Assembly: GCA_047606825.1 (NCBI GenBank)
Contig: JASGDY010000055.1
Span: forward strand, 29,870-93,869
Direction of reading: 5' to 3'
DNA: 64,000 bases
DNA from: Rhizosphaericola sp047606825
GTDB taxonomy: Bacteria > Bacteroidota > Bacteroidia > Chitinophagales > Chitinophagaceae
Numbering within the stretch: the first letter of the stretch is position 1; every line of letters begins with the position of its first letter. Made by a program: the position numbers and the translations under genes. This document shows, piece after piece, positions 52,705 to 60,773 of the stretch. Below the pieces are notes generated by a model. The model had not been told where the DNA came from. It made no database searches and saw nothing but the letters and a program-made list of their open reading frames with translations.

Positions 52705-52777
52705 TAAAATATTGGGATAGGTTAAGGAGTACGTTCCGACCCTTATTCTGAATTGTCAAATTTTCAAATAGTTTACA

Positions 52778-52987
52778 ATGGCTAGCAAAGCTGTAGAATT
52801 TAATAAGAGCCTTCAAGCAATGACCGTCGACGATCTGAAGGCACGCTTGGAAGACGACGAGTTGAGGTTGAAGAAGTTGCAGTTCGCTCACGCGATCTCT
52901 CCTTTGGAAAATCCAATGACCATCCGTCACCTCAGAAAGGATATTGCCCGTATCAACACGGTAATCACCCAGAAATCAAAGGCTTAA
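52778..52987 (+). CDS. rpmC: Ribosomal protein L29
   Basis: Two-helix 50S protein of 69 residues near the exit tunnel. TVDDLKARLEDDELRLKKLQ and TIRHLRKDIARINTVITQKS are typical. The 96-nt gap to rpsQ contains a GCTC-CAGGA-GAGC hairpin (about 53047-53059). Confidence 0.96.
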   Translation: MASKAVEFNKSLQAMTVDDLKARLEDDELRLKKLQFAHAISPLENPMTIRHLRKDIARINTVITQKSKA

Positions 52988-53083
52988 TCCGCCTCCCGCG
53001 AGCGTCTGTCTTTTGCAACGCTTGGCAAAGGCAAGAAACATAAGTGCTCCAGGAGAGCGTAATGCTTAAAATTATAGTATATA

Positions 53084-53341
53084 ATGGCTGAAAGAAATTT
53101 GCGTAAAACAAGGATAGGTGTTGTCAGCAGCAACAAAATGGACAAAACAATCACTGTCGCTGTTGAAAGAAAAGTAAAACACCCTATTTACGGTAAGTTC
53201 TTGAAAAAGACAACCAAATTCCATGCACACGACGAAAAGAACGAGTGCACGATTGGTGATACCGTAAAAATCATGGAAACGCGCCCTCTTTCCAAAACGA
53301 AACGTTGGAGACTGGTCGAAATAGTTGAAAAAGCAAAATAG
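53084..53341 (+). CDS. rpsQ: Ribosomal protein S17
   Basis: 30S protein of 85 residues with an OB fold. ERNLRKTRIGVVSSNKMDKT, HPIYGKFLKKTTKFHAHDEK and GDTVKIMETRPLSKTKRWRL are all standard. A 112-nt gap without a clear promoter separates it from rplN. Confidence 0.97.
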   Translation: MAERNLRKTRIGVVSSNKMDKTITVAVERKVKHPIYGKFLKKTTKFHAHDEKNECTIGDTVKIMETRPLSKTKRWRLVEIVEKAK

Positions 53342-53453
53342 CTTTTCCCCCAAGCTGTCGTTGATTCCTGGAATAATGGCAGCCTCTGGTAATAAGTTAA
53401 TCATTGCTCTTTTTCCTCACATAGAGGTAATCTAGAGCTAAAAGCAATTAAAA

Positions 53454-53822
53454 ATGATTCAGCAAGAAAGTAGGCTCAACGTAGCTGACAATAGCGGAGC
53501 GAAAGAAGTGCTTTGTATCAGGGTCTTGGGCAACTCCGGACAGGATTATGCACACATCGGGGACAAGATCGTAGTAACCATCAAGTCTGCAATACCTGTC
53601 GGCAATGCCAAGAAAGGTACGGTTTCCAAAGCCGTTATCGTCCGTACCAAAAACAAATTGCGCCGCAAAGACGGTTCTTACATCCGTTTCGACGACAACG
53701 CTGTTGTATTGTTGAACGCTGCGGACGAACCTCGTGGCACGCGTATCTTCGGGCCAGTCGCACGTGAGCTGCGTGACAAAGGATACATGAAGATCATCTC
53801 ACTGGCTCCTGAGGTATTGTAG
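53454..53822 (+). CDS. rplN: Ribosomal protein L14
   Basis: 50S interface protein of 122 residues, binding site of RsfS. MIQQESRLNVADNSGAKEVL, VVTIKSAIPVGNAKKGTVSK and RGTRIFGPVARELRDKGYMK are fully conserved. It begins the spc part of the cluster. Confidence 0.98.
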   Translation: MIQQESRLNVADNSGAKEVLCIRVLGNSGQDYAHIGDKIVVTIKSAIPVGNAKKGTVSKAVIVRTKNKLRRKDGSYIRFDDNAVVLLNAADEPRGTRIFGPVARELRDKGYMKIISLAPEVL

Positions 53823-53929
53823 GAGTCTCTGACGCCGCGCGCCTTCTAGCATATATGGCCCGCGTGCTCACCAAATTTGTAAAATATCGCTTTAAGCACA
53901 CTAGCTTCAAAGCACTAAGCATAGATAAT

Positions 53930-54280
53930 ATGAGCAAGAGATTTGAACCCAAATACAGCATCAAGAAAGGCGACCAGGTGGTAATCATCGCCGGTGACGA
54001 CAAAGACTTGAAAAAACCACGCACTGTATTGGAAGTAATCGTGGACAAAGGCCGTGTAGTGGTTGAAGGTGCCAATATCATCACCAAGCACACCAAACCG
54101 TCCGCACAGAATACCAAAGGTGGCATCGTTAAGACCGAAGCTCCCATCGCTATCAGCAATGTAATGTTGTGGGACGCCAAAGCTGGCGCGGGAACCAAAA
54201 TCAAACGGGAACGTATCACCGAAAATGGTAAGAACAAAACAATCCGTATTTCTAAAAAATCAGGGGAGGCAATTAAATAA
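53930..54280 (+). CDS. rplX: Ribosomal protein L24
   Basis: 50S assembly-initiator protein of 116 residues (ATG 53930). The KOW motif KKGDQVVIIAGDDKDLKKPR and NIITKHTKPSAQNTKGGIVK are typical. An ATG at 53855 would add a basic 25-residue lead (ARVLTKFVKYRFKHTSFKAL) with no family counterpart; it was not chosen. The TAA overlaps the rplE ATG (TAATG). Confidence 0.95.
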   Translation: MSKRFEPKYSIKKGDQVVIIAGDDKDLKKPRTVLEVIVDKGRVVVEGANIITKHTKPSAQNTKGGIVKTEAPIAISNVMLWDAKAGAGTKIKRERITENGKNKTIRISKKSGEAIK

Positions 54281-54849
54281 TGAGTACGACAACATACACT
54301 CCAAGGTTATCCGCTAAGTACAAAAATGAAGTTGTACCCGCCTTGGTTAAAAAATTTGAATACAAAAGCGTCATGCAGGTTCCCAAACTGGAAAAAATCT
54401 GCATCAACCGCGGTGCCAACGGGGCTGTTTCCGACAAGAAACTGGTGGAAGTCTCCGTAGACGAGCTGACTACCATCACTGGTCAGAAAGCCGTACAGAC
54501 CGTCTCCAAAAAGGACGTCTCCAACTTTAAACTACGTAAAGGTATGCCCATCGGTGCGCGCGTAACCTTGCGTGGTACCAAGATGTATGAATTTTTGGAC
54601 CGTTTGATTTCTGTCGCACTGCCACGGGTACGTGACTTCAAAGGAGTCAACGACAAGTCTTTCGACGGACGCGGCAACTATACCCTCGGCATCACCGAAC
54701 AGATTATCTTCCCTGAAATCGACATCGACAAAGTGGGTAAGATTACTGGTATGGACATCACTTTCGTAACCTCTGCAAAAAACAATGAAGAGGCCTACGA
54801 ACTGTTGAAAAACCTCGGCATGCCGTTCAAAAACGTCAAAAAAGATTAA
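54280..54849 (+). CDS. rplE: Ribosomal protein L5
   Basis: 50S protein of 189 residues that binds 5S rRNA and the P-site tRNA. NGAVSDKKLVEVSVDELTTI, FKLRKGMPIGARVTLRGTKM, RDFKGVNDKSFDGRGNYTLG and GKITGMDITFVTSAKNNEEA are typical. It shares one base with rplX, so the two are translationally coupled. Confidence 0.98.
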   Translation: MSTTTYTPRLSAKYKNEVVPALVKKFEYKSVMQVPKLEKICINRGANGAVSDKKLVEVSVDELTTITGQKAVQTVSKKDVSNFKLRKGMPIGARVTLRGTKMYEFLDRLISVALPRVRDFKGVNDKSFDGRGNYTLGITEQIIFPEIDIDKVGKITGMDITFVTSAKNNEEAYELLKNLGMPFKNVKKD

Positions 54850-54919
54850 TTGAATTCATTAGCCACCTAAAACCGTTCATTAGTTTGAAAGTGGCGATTA
54901 TAAAAAGAGAGCAAGTATT

Positions 54920-55189
54920 ATGGCAAGAAAATCCATTATCGCCAGACAGAAAAAAAGAGAAGCACTTGTGGCAAAATTTGCCGAAAAACGTGCAGCCCTG
55001 AAAGAAGCAGGAGATTATGCTGCTTTGGATAAATTACCTCGTAACGCGTCACCGGTTCGTTTGAAAAACCGTTGCCAGATCACAGGTCGTCCCAAAGGTT
55101 ACATGCGTTATTTCGGACTCGGTCGCGTAGTCTTCCGTGACATGGCACTTGAAGGCAAGATTCCAGGCGTTAAAAAAGCGAGCTGGTAG
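54920..55189 (+). CDS. rpsN: Ribosomal protein S14
   Basis: 30S protein of 89 residues, the longer zinc-independent type (it lacks the CxxC pairs of the short form; NRCQITGRPKGYMRYFGLGR has one Cys). ARKSIIARQKKREALVAKFA starts it and ALEGKIPGVKKASW ends it. Normal position before rpsH. Confidence 0.97.
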   Translation: MARKSIIARQKKREALVAKFAEKRAALKEAGDYAALDKLPRNASPVRLKNRCQITGRPKGYMRYFGLGRVVFRDMALEGKIPGVKKASW

Positions 55190-55281
55190 TCCTGAGTGCT
55201 GTCACACTTGTTTGACACTATTATTTTTTATCTAAGTTTATCCAAAATGCCTTTCCAAAGGAAGGTTAGGAGGTATATTAT

Positions 55282-55683
55282 ATGTTAACTACAGATCCTA
55301 TTGCAGATTATCTAACCAGGATTCGTAATGCCCAGATGGCTGGTCATCGTATTGTGGAAATTCCGGCGTCCAATATCAAAAAGCGCATTACGGAGATTTT
55401 GTACGACCAGGGTTATATCCTGAAGTACAAATTTGAATCGGACGACAAACAAGGTCTTATCAAGATCGCGTTGAAATACGACCTGGAAAGCAAGAAACCT
55501 GCTATCCGCGTATTGCAAAGAATCAGCCGTCCCGGTCTGCGCCATTATTCCAAACCAACTGACCTGAAAGGGGTTTACAACGGTTTGGGTATTGCTATCA
55601 TTAGCACATCGAAAGGTGTCATGACCGACAAACAGGCTAAAAAAGAAAATGTAGGCGGCGAAGTTCTGTGCCACATTTATTAA
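55282..55683 (+). CDS. rpsH: Ribosomal protein S8
   Basis: 30S protein of 133 residues that binds the 16S central domain and, in E. coli, represses the spc operon at rplE. TDPIADYLTRIRNAQMAGHR starts it and ISTSKGVMTDKQAKKENVGG lies near the end. AGGAGGT at 55269-55275 is a strong Shine-Dalgarno 6 nt before the ATG. Confidence 0.98.
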   Translation: MLTTDPIADYLTRIRNAQMAGHRIVEIPASNIKKRITEILYDQGYILKYKFESDDKQGLIKIALKYDLESKKPAIRVLQRISRPGLRHYSKPTDLKGVYNGLGIAIISTSKGVMTDKQAKKENVGGEVLCHIY

Positions 55684-55705
55684 TAAGCAGTTGCAGGGAT
55701 TTCAT

Positions 55706-55713
55706 TATCTTTG
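55706..55713 (+). promoter_or_regulatory. Possible internal promoter before rplF
   Basis: TATCTTTG, followed by CGCCCTC, closely resembles the S10 promoter element TACCTTTG-CGCTCCC. No TTTG lies at the normal distance upstream (a TTG at 55691 is too close). It sits in the 118-nt rpsH-rplF gap. Confidence 0.4.
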
Positions 55714-55801
55714 CGCCCTCAAAAATTTCCTGATACATTAAGTCGGACATACACGGCTGATCGGTTGGGAGGTATTTCTTAAACATTTAAATTTTAATTG
55801 T

Positions 55802-56356
55802 ATGTCTCGTATTGGTAGACAACCGATTGCCTTGGCAAAAGGTGTCACAGTAACAGTAGGCAACGACAATGTCGTTACTGTTAAAGGTCCTAAAGGTGAA
55901 TTGAAACAAGCCGTAGACCGCGACATCACTGTGGAAGTCAAAGACGACCAGGTGGTGATTACACGCCCTACCGACCAGATCCGCCATCGTGCGCTACATG
56001 GTCTGTACCGTGCGTTGATCCACAACATGGTCGTTGGTGTTGCCGAAGGTTTTACTAAACAGTTGGAACTTGTTGGGGTGGGCTTCAAGGCTTCCAACCA
56101 AGGTAATTTGTTGGATCTTTCCTTGGGGTATTCCCACAATATCCTTTTGGCTATTCCTAGCGAAATCAAGGTTACAACCCTTACCGAAAAAGGTAAAAAC
56201 CCATTGGTTACGTTGGAAGGTGCCGACAAACAGCTCCTCGGTGCCGTCGCTGCCAAAATCCGCAGTCTGCGTAAACCAGAACCCTACAAAGGAAAAGGTG
56301 TCCGTTACGTGGGTGAATATATCCGCCGCAAGGCTGGTAAGTCTGCTGGTAAATAA
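55802..56356 (+). CDS. rplF: Ribosomal protein L6
   Basis: 50S protein of 184 residues at the factor-binding region. SRIGRQPIALAKGVTVTVGN, KGPKGELKQAVDRDITVEVK and PEPYKGKGVRYVGEYIRRKA are standard. A possible internal promoter lies in its long upstream gap. Confidence 0.98.
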   Translation: MSRIGRQPIALAKGVTVTVGNDNVVTVKGPKGELKQAVDRDITVEVKDDQVVITRPTDQIRHRALHGLYRALIHNMVVGVAEGFTKQLELVGVGFKASNQGNLLDLSLGYSHNILLAIPSEIKVTTLTEKGKNPLVTLEGADKQLLGAVAAKIRSLRKPEPYKGKGVRYVGEYIRRKAGKSAGK

Positions 56357-56438
56357 TCCAGTACCCTCGCGTTCCTATATATTATTCAATAGTCCATAAT
56401 CTTCCCCGGCAAAATCCGTGGAATCAAACATATCAAAT

Positions 56439-56792
56439 ATGAGTAGCATATTAAGTAACAAGCAAAAGAAACGTTACGCTATCCGTAAGAAGATTTCTGG
56501 TACGGCAGCAAGACCGCGCCTATCCGTGTTCCGTAGCAATACGGCGTTGTACCTGCAACTCATCAACGATGAAACGGGCAACACGCTGGCCTCTGCGTCC
56601 ACAAGAGACAAAGACATCGCCGCACAGAAAGGTACAAAAACCGAACTGTCCAAACTGGCAGGTGCTGCCATCGCCCGCAAGGCTTCCGAAATCGGCATCA
56701 CGACCATCGTGTTTGACCGTGGTGGTAACTTGTACCACGGGCGTGTAAAAGCTGCCGCTGATGGCGCGCGCGAGGGCGGTCTTCAATTCTAA
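56439..56792 (+). CDS. rplR: Ribosomal protein L18
   Basis: 50S protein of 117 residues that binds 5S rRNA. ATG 56439 gives SSILSNKQKKRYAIRKKISG; a GTG at 56418 would add seven residues. RPRLSVFRSNTALYLQLIND and VFDRGGNLYHGRVKAAADGA are typical, with the conserved EGGLQF end. Confidence 0.97.
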   Translation: MSSILSNKQKKRYAIRKKISGTAARPRLSVFRSNTALYLQLINDETGNTLASASTRDKDIAAQKGTKTELSKLAGAAIARKASEIGITTIVFDRGGNLYHGRVKAAADGAREGGLQF

Positions 56793-56852
56793 GATATCGG
56801 TTGGCCGATATATTGTACTGGCCATTACCATTCATATTCACAATTTTATCAG

Positions 56853-57374
56853 ATGTCTAAAGTAAACGAAAATAAAATAAAGACAACCGGCGACGTGGAA
56901 CTGAAAGAAAAAGTTGTTTCCATCAACCGTGTAGTGAAAACGACCAAAGGTGGACGTACCTTTTCTTTCTCTGCTCTTGTTGTCGTCGGCAATGGCAACG
57001 GTATCGTAGGTCAAGGCCTTGGCAAAGCGAAAGAAGTACAGGAAGCGATTACCAAAGGTATCGACGACGCTAAGAAAAATCTTATCAAGGTTCCCGTACA
57101 CAACGGAACAATTCCCCATGAACAGATTGCCAAAGCTGGTGCGGCTAGAGTATTGGTTAAACCAGCGGCAGCAGGTACAGGTGTAATCGCCGGCGGTAGC
57201 ATGCGTGCCGTACTTGAAAGTGCAGGCATCACGGACGTATTGACCAAAAACCTTGGTTCCGCCAATCCACAGAACGTGGTAAAAGCAACCATCGAAGCTT
57301 TGTCTTTGTTGCGCGAACCCGCTCAGATTGCCAGGAAACGTGGCATCAAAATAGCCAAAGTATTCCAAGGATAA
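56853..57374 (+). CDS. rpsE: Ribosomal protein S5
   Basis: 30S protein of 173 residues important for decoding fidelity. KVVSINRVVKTTKGGRTFSF, NGNGIVGQGLGKAKEVQEAI, NGTIPHEQIAKAGAARVLVK and GGSMRAVLESAGITDVLTKN are conserved. Normal position between rplR and rpmD. Confidence 0.98.
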   Translation: MSKVNENKIKTTGDVELKEKVVSINRVVKTTKGGRTFSFSALVVVGNGNGIVGQGLGKAKEVQEAITKGIDDAKKNLIKVPVHNGTIPHEQIAKAGAARVLVKPAAAGTGVIAGGSMRAVLESAGITDVLTKNLGSANPQNVVKATIEALSLLREPAQIARKRGIKIAKVFQG

Positions 57375-57412
57375 TTTACTAAAAATTTAAACCACCTCTA
57401 AAAGGTAACGAT

Positions 57413-57598
57413 ATGGCAAAGATTAAAGTAACCCAGGTGAAAAGTGGTATTGACCGTCCAGAACGTCAAAAAAGAACACTGAAAGCCTTAGGTTTAAGGA
57501 AAATGAACGCTTCCAGAGAGGTTGAAGCTACTCCCCAGATTCTGGGTATGGTTAATGCCGTTAGCCATTTGGTCAAAGTTGAACTTATTTCCGAATAA
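57413..57598 (+). CDS. rpmD: Ribosomal protein L30
   Basis: Small 50S protein of 61 residues. AKIKVTQVKSGIDRPERQKR and LKALGLRKMNASREVEATPQ are typical. It is followed immediately by a strong terminator-type hairpin, so it may be the last gene of one transcription unit. Confidence 0.97.
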   Translation: MAKIKVTQVKSGIDRPERQKRTLKALGLRKMNASREVEATPQILGMVNAVSHLVKVELISE

Positions 57599-57611
57599 GG
57601 AATCCCATTAC

Positions 57612-57658
57612 AGCTAACATGTGTCCAGCCTTCTTGTCTGGAGCATGTTAGCTTTTTA
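57612..57658 (+). terminator. Terminator-type hairpin between rpmD and rplO
   Basis: AGCTAACATG (57612-57621) pairs with CATGTTAGCT (57644-57653), with an inner TCCAG/CTGGA (57624-57628/57638-57642), followed by TTTTAAG and more T. All the features of an intrinsic terminator lie inside a normally continuous operon. Confidence 0.75.
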
Positions 57659-57680
57659 AGTTTTTATTCATTCATCGCGA

Positions 57681-57693
57681 GGGGAGATTCCCC
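57681..57693 (+). promoter_or_regulatory. Short perfect hairpin before rplO
   Basis: GGGGA-GAT-TCCCC, 21 nt before the rplO ATG. It may be an mRNA leader element or protect the 5' end of an rplO-led message. No TAnnTTTG element was found upstream of it. Confidence 0.35.
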
Positions 57694-57714
57694 GTTGAGT
57701 CAAAAATCAAAAAA

Positions 57715-58164
57715 ATGAAATTACACACATTAAAACCTGCCCCAGGTTCCACACACAAGAAAAAACGTTTAGGTAAAGGTGAAGCTTCCGGTAAAGGTGG
57801 CACTTCCACAAAAGGTAACAAAGGTGCACAGAGCCACGCAAGCTGGAAAACCAAAATCGGTTTTGAAGGTGGCCAGATGCCTATCCAGAGGCGCGTTCCA
57901 AAACGTGGTTTCAAAAGCCCTAACCGCGTAGAGTACACTGTTTACAACCTTTCCCAGATTGAACCCTTGGTGGAGAAATACGGTATAAAGGAATTTTCCC
58001 TTGACAACCTGTATGCCAACTGCCTAATCAAGCGTACCGACAAGGTCAAAATCCTAGGAAACGGTGAAATCGCAACGGCTGTTACCTTTAAAGTAAGTGC
58101 TGTCAGCGAAAAAGCAAAGCAGGCTATCGAAGCCGCTGGAGGTTCTGTTGAAATTATTAAATAA
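57715..58164 (+). CDS. rplO: Ribosomal protein L15
   Basis: 50S late-assembly protein of 149 residues. The basic N-terminal extension KPAPGSTHKKKRLGKGEASG, KGGTSTKGNKGAQSHA and FEGGQMPIQRRVPKRGFKSP are conserved. It lies 116 nt after rpmD, across a terminator-type hairpin. Confidence 0.98.
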   Translation: MKLHTLKPAPGSTHKKKRLGKGEASGKGGTSTKGNKGAQSHASWKTKIGFEGGQMPIQRRVPKRGFKSPNRVEYTVYNLSQIEPLVEKYGIKEFSLDNLYANCLIKRTDKVKILGNGEIATAVTFKVSAVSEKAKQAIEAAGGSVEIIK

Positions 58165-58182
58165 TTTTTTCCGATATTCGCC

Positions 58183-58214
58183 GGACGCAAGTGCACCAGT
58201 ACCTGCGTCCTTTT
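58183..58214 (+). terminator. Terminator-type hairpin between rplO and secY
   Basis: GGACGCA (58183-58189) pairs with TGCGTCC (58204-58210), and GT/AC extends it inside. TTTT follows at 58211-58214. TACTTTTC (58233-58240) just downstream is one base from a TAnnTTTG element for secY. Confidence 0.6.
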
Positions 58215-58252
58215 AGCATTGTGACCGTATTATACTTTTCAAAAATTGGTAA

Positions 58253-59623
58253 GTGAAAAAATTTATTCAGAACATTAAGAATATTTGGGCGATTGAGGAG
58301 CTGAGGAACAAGATTGTTGTGACTTTGCTGTTCATCCTTGTCTATCGTTTCGGTACGCAGATCGTGTTGCCGGGTATCGACCCAAATAAAATCCAGACGG
58401 CTGCTGCCAATACTAGAAACAACGGACTTCTTGGCTTGTTTGATACATTTGCTGGTGGAGCCTTCGCACAGGCTTCCATCCTGGCGTTGGGTGTGATGCC
58501 TTATATCTCGGCTTCCATCTTTATGCAGCTGATGACCGTGCTGGTGCCTCAGATGCAGAAAGTACAAAAAGAAGGAGCGAGCGGCCAGAAAAAAATCAAC
58601 CAATGGACACGTTACCTCACGGTAATCGTGACGATATTCCAAGCCGGCGCTTATGTGGCCTATCTGAAAAGCCCGGGCTATGCCGATGCACTGATTCCTG
58701 CGTATGCCCCTTATTTCTTTGTTTCCACTATCATCATATTGACGGCGGGTACGCTGTTTGTCATGTGGTTGGGTGAGAAGATTCAGGACAAAGGTTTGGG
58801 TAACGGTACTTCCATCATCATCATGGTCGGTATCTTGGCGCGTCTGCCGCAGGCAATCGTCCAAGAGTTCCAGGCACGTATGGCAAAGGGCAGCGGTGGA
58901 TTGCTGGTGTTCCTTGTCGAGCTGGCTGTATTGGTGGCTATCATCATGGGCTTGATTATACTCGTCCAAGGTGTGCGCAAGGTGCCTGTCACTTATGCCA
59001 AACAGATTACCGGTAACAAACAGATCGGTGGTGCACGCCAGTTCCTTCCTCTGAAGGTCAACAGTGCAGGTGTGATGCCGATTATCTTTGCACAGGCGAT
59101 TATGTTCTTGCCGACGTTGGTCTCGTTTACCAACCTGGATTCCAAGTCTGGTATCATCGCCATTTTCAGTGACCACAGCAATCCTTGGTATATGGTGATT
59201 TATTCTGTTATGGTGATAGGTTTTACGTTCCTGTACACGGCATTGATTTTCAATCCGAAACAGATGAGCGAAGACCTGAGACGTAGCAATGGGTTTATTC
59301 CGGGTATCCAACCGGGTCAACCGACTGCCGATTTTATCGGTGCGATTATGGATAGGATTACGTTTCCTGGAGCGGTGTTCCTGGCACTCGTTGGTATCTT
59401 GCCGGGTTTTGCACAACGCCTGGGTGTGACGCAAGCTTTTAGCTCTTTCTTTGGAGGTACGTCTTTGCTGATCATGGTCGGAGTCGTATTGGATACATTG
59501 CAACAGATCGAAACACATTTGTTGATGCGTCAATACGATGGCCTGATGCGAGGCGGCGCACGCATCCATGGACGTCAGCCCATCTCCACAGGGGTTGCCG
59601 CTGGTGTTACCAACAACAACTAA
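58253..59623 (+). CDS. secY: Protein translocase channel SecY
   Basis: Central channel of the Sec system, 456 residues with ten helices. The GTG start gives KKFIQNIKNIWAIEELRNKI; a conserved FRFGTQI-like stretch (VYRFGTQIVLPGIDP), LGVMPYISASIFMQLM (plug/lateral gate region), and GFIPGIQPGQPTADFIG with the C-terminal cytoplasmic loop are typical. Terminator-type hairpins lie on both sides. Confidence 0.97.
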   Translation: MKKFIQNIKNIWAIEELRNKIVVTLLFILVYRFGTQIVLPGIDPNKIQTAAANTRNNGLLGLFDTFAGGAFAQASILALGVMPYISASIFMQLMTVLVPQMQKVQKEGASGQKKINQWTRYLTVIVTIFQAGAYVAYLKSPGYADALIPAYAPYFFVSTIIILTAGTLFVMWLGEKIQDKGLGNGTSIIIMVGILARLPQAIVQEFQARMAKGSGGLLVFLVELAVLVAIIMGLIILVQGVRKVPVTYAKQITGNKQIGGARQFLPLKVNSAGVMPIIFAQAIMFLPTLVSFTNLDSKSGIIAIFSDHSNPWYMVIYSVMVIGFTFLYTALIFNPKQMSEDLRRSNGFIPGIQPGQPTADFIGAIMDRITFPGAVFLALVGILPGFAQRLGVTQAFSSFFGGTSLLIMVGVVLDTLQQIETHLLMRQYDGLMRGGARIHGRQPISTGVAAGVTNNN

Positions 59624-59651
59624 TTTTTTGTTGAATATTTTTTATTCTTAG

Positions 59652-59690
59652 AACCTGTTGGAGTTGTTCCAACAGGTTTGTTTGTTTTTT
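59652..59690 (+). terminator. Terminator between secY and map
   Basis: AACCTGTTGGA (59652-59662), loop GTTGT, TCCAACAGGTT (59668-59678), followed by a T-rich tract to about 59690. Perfect 11-bp stem. Confidence 0.85.
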
Positions 59691-59710
59691 ATAGAAAGGA
59701 GTTTTGTATT

Positions 59711-60562
59711 ATGATTAGTGTTAAGACCGATAGGGAAGTGGCCATCATGAAAGAAAATGCCACCATCGTAAGCCAGATGTTGGCCGAGGTTGCCTCCGTG
59801 CTGAGAGCCGGAATGACAACTTTGCAGATAGATAAACTTTGTGCCGATATGGTCGCCGACCATCAAGGGGTTCCTACTTTTTTGCATTACAATGGTTATC
59901 CATTTAGTGTCTGCACGTCTGTCAATGATGTCGTCGTACATGGTTTTCCCAATGAGAAGGAGCTAAAAGATGGCGACATTGTTTCGGTTGATTTGGGAAT
60001 TACGAAAAATGGTTATGTCGGCGAACATGCTTATACCTTCGTGATTGGGGAAGCGACAGAGGAAGTGTTGCAGTTGGTTCGTGTCACTAAAGAATCGCTG
60101 TACCGTGGTATCGAAAACGCTATACATGGCAATCGAGTCGGTGATATTTCCTATGCTATTGAGGATTATACCAACCGTAAACACGGGTATGGCGTCGTCC
60201 GCGAATTGGTTGGTCATGGACTGGGCAGGACCATGCATGAAGATCCTTATGTTCCGAATTATGGCCGTCGTGGCACAGGTCCCAAGTTGCGTGAAAATCT
60301 TACCATTGCCATTGAACCCATGATCAATATGGGTACGCGTCAAGTCTACACCGATAATGATGGCTGGACAGTACGCACTGCAGATGGGTTACCTTCTGTA
60401 CACTTTGAACATGACGTGTGCGTCAAAAAGAAAACACCGCTCATCTTGTCCGATTATAGTCTTATCGAAGCTGCGGAATCCCAAAATCCAAACCTCAATA
60501 CATCCTACTATAAAGACTTCCATGTCCAGGTCAAGGATCATTACATTGAAAGTATGCGTTAA
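59711..60562 (+). CDS. map: Type I methionine aminopeptidase, with an unusual metal ligand
   Basis: Removes the N-terminal Met of new proteins. It has 283 residues from ATG 59711, chosen because AAAGGAG (59695-59701) lies 9 nt before it. Metal ligands by family position are Asp94, Glu105, His176, Glu202 and Glu233. Position 105 (GYVGEHAYTF) is normally Asp (GDxAxTF), so this is a conservative Asp-to-Glu change at a metal ligand. At 283 residues it is slightly longer than the common 250-265. It follows secY, as usual, but no infA follows. Confidence 0.93.
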   Translation: MISVKTDREVAIMKENATIVSQMLAEVASVLRAGMTTLQIDKLCADMVADHQGVPTFLHYNGYPFSVCTSVNDVVVHGFPNEKELKDGDIVSVDLGITKNGYVGEHAYTFVIGEATEEVLQLVRVTKESLYRGIENAIHGNRVGDISYAIEDYTNRKHGYGVVRELVGHGLGRTMHEDPYVPNYGRRGTGPKLRENLTIAIEPMINMGTRQVYTDNDGWTVRTADGLPSVHFEHDVCVKKKTPLILSDYSLIEAAESQNPNLNTSYYKDFHVQVKDHYIESMR

Positions 60563-60702
60563 GAAATGCGGAGCTTTTGTTTATGCGATGCGTTGCATCA
60601 AAAAGTAGATTGACAAAATGGACACTGACAGGTCTTCATCTGCGTGTTCGTTACTTATGCATTGTACTTTTTAGCTAACGTGAGGTATAGTGCAAAAGGT
60701 CT

Positions 60703-60745
60703 AACGGTCAATAAGGTTTACAAATCATATTGACCGTTTTTATTT
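60703..60745 (+). terminator. Terminator after map
   Basis: AACGGTCAATA (60703-60713) pairs with TATTGACCGTT (60728-60738), loop of 14, then TTTATTTTTTATTTTT. It ends the ribosomal cluster transcript before the flavoprotein gene. Confidence 0.8.
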
Positions 60746-60773
60746 TTTATTTTTACCTTTTTACTTAACCAAT

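Noticed and set aside
53855..53929. Possible N-terminal extension of L24 from ATG 53855
   Set aside because: The 25 extra basic residues have no counterpart in L24, and the ATG at 53930 fits the family. Kept only as a remote option.
58157..59569. Long open reading frame (about 470 codons) antisense to secY
   Set aside because: The + strand encodes a full, well-conserved SecY. The antisense translation is rich in His, Gln, Arg and Asp without any domain pattern, as expected from the shadow of a codon-biased gene.
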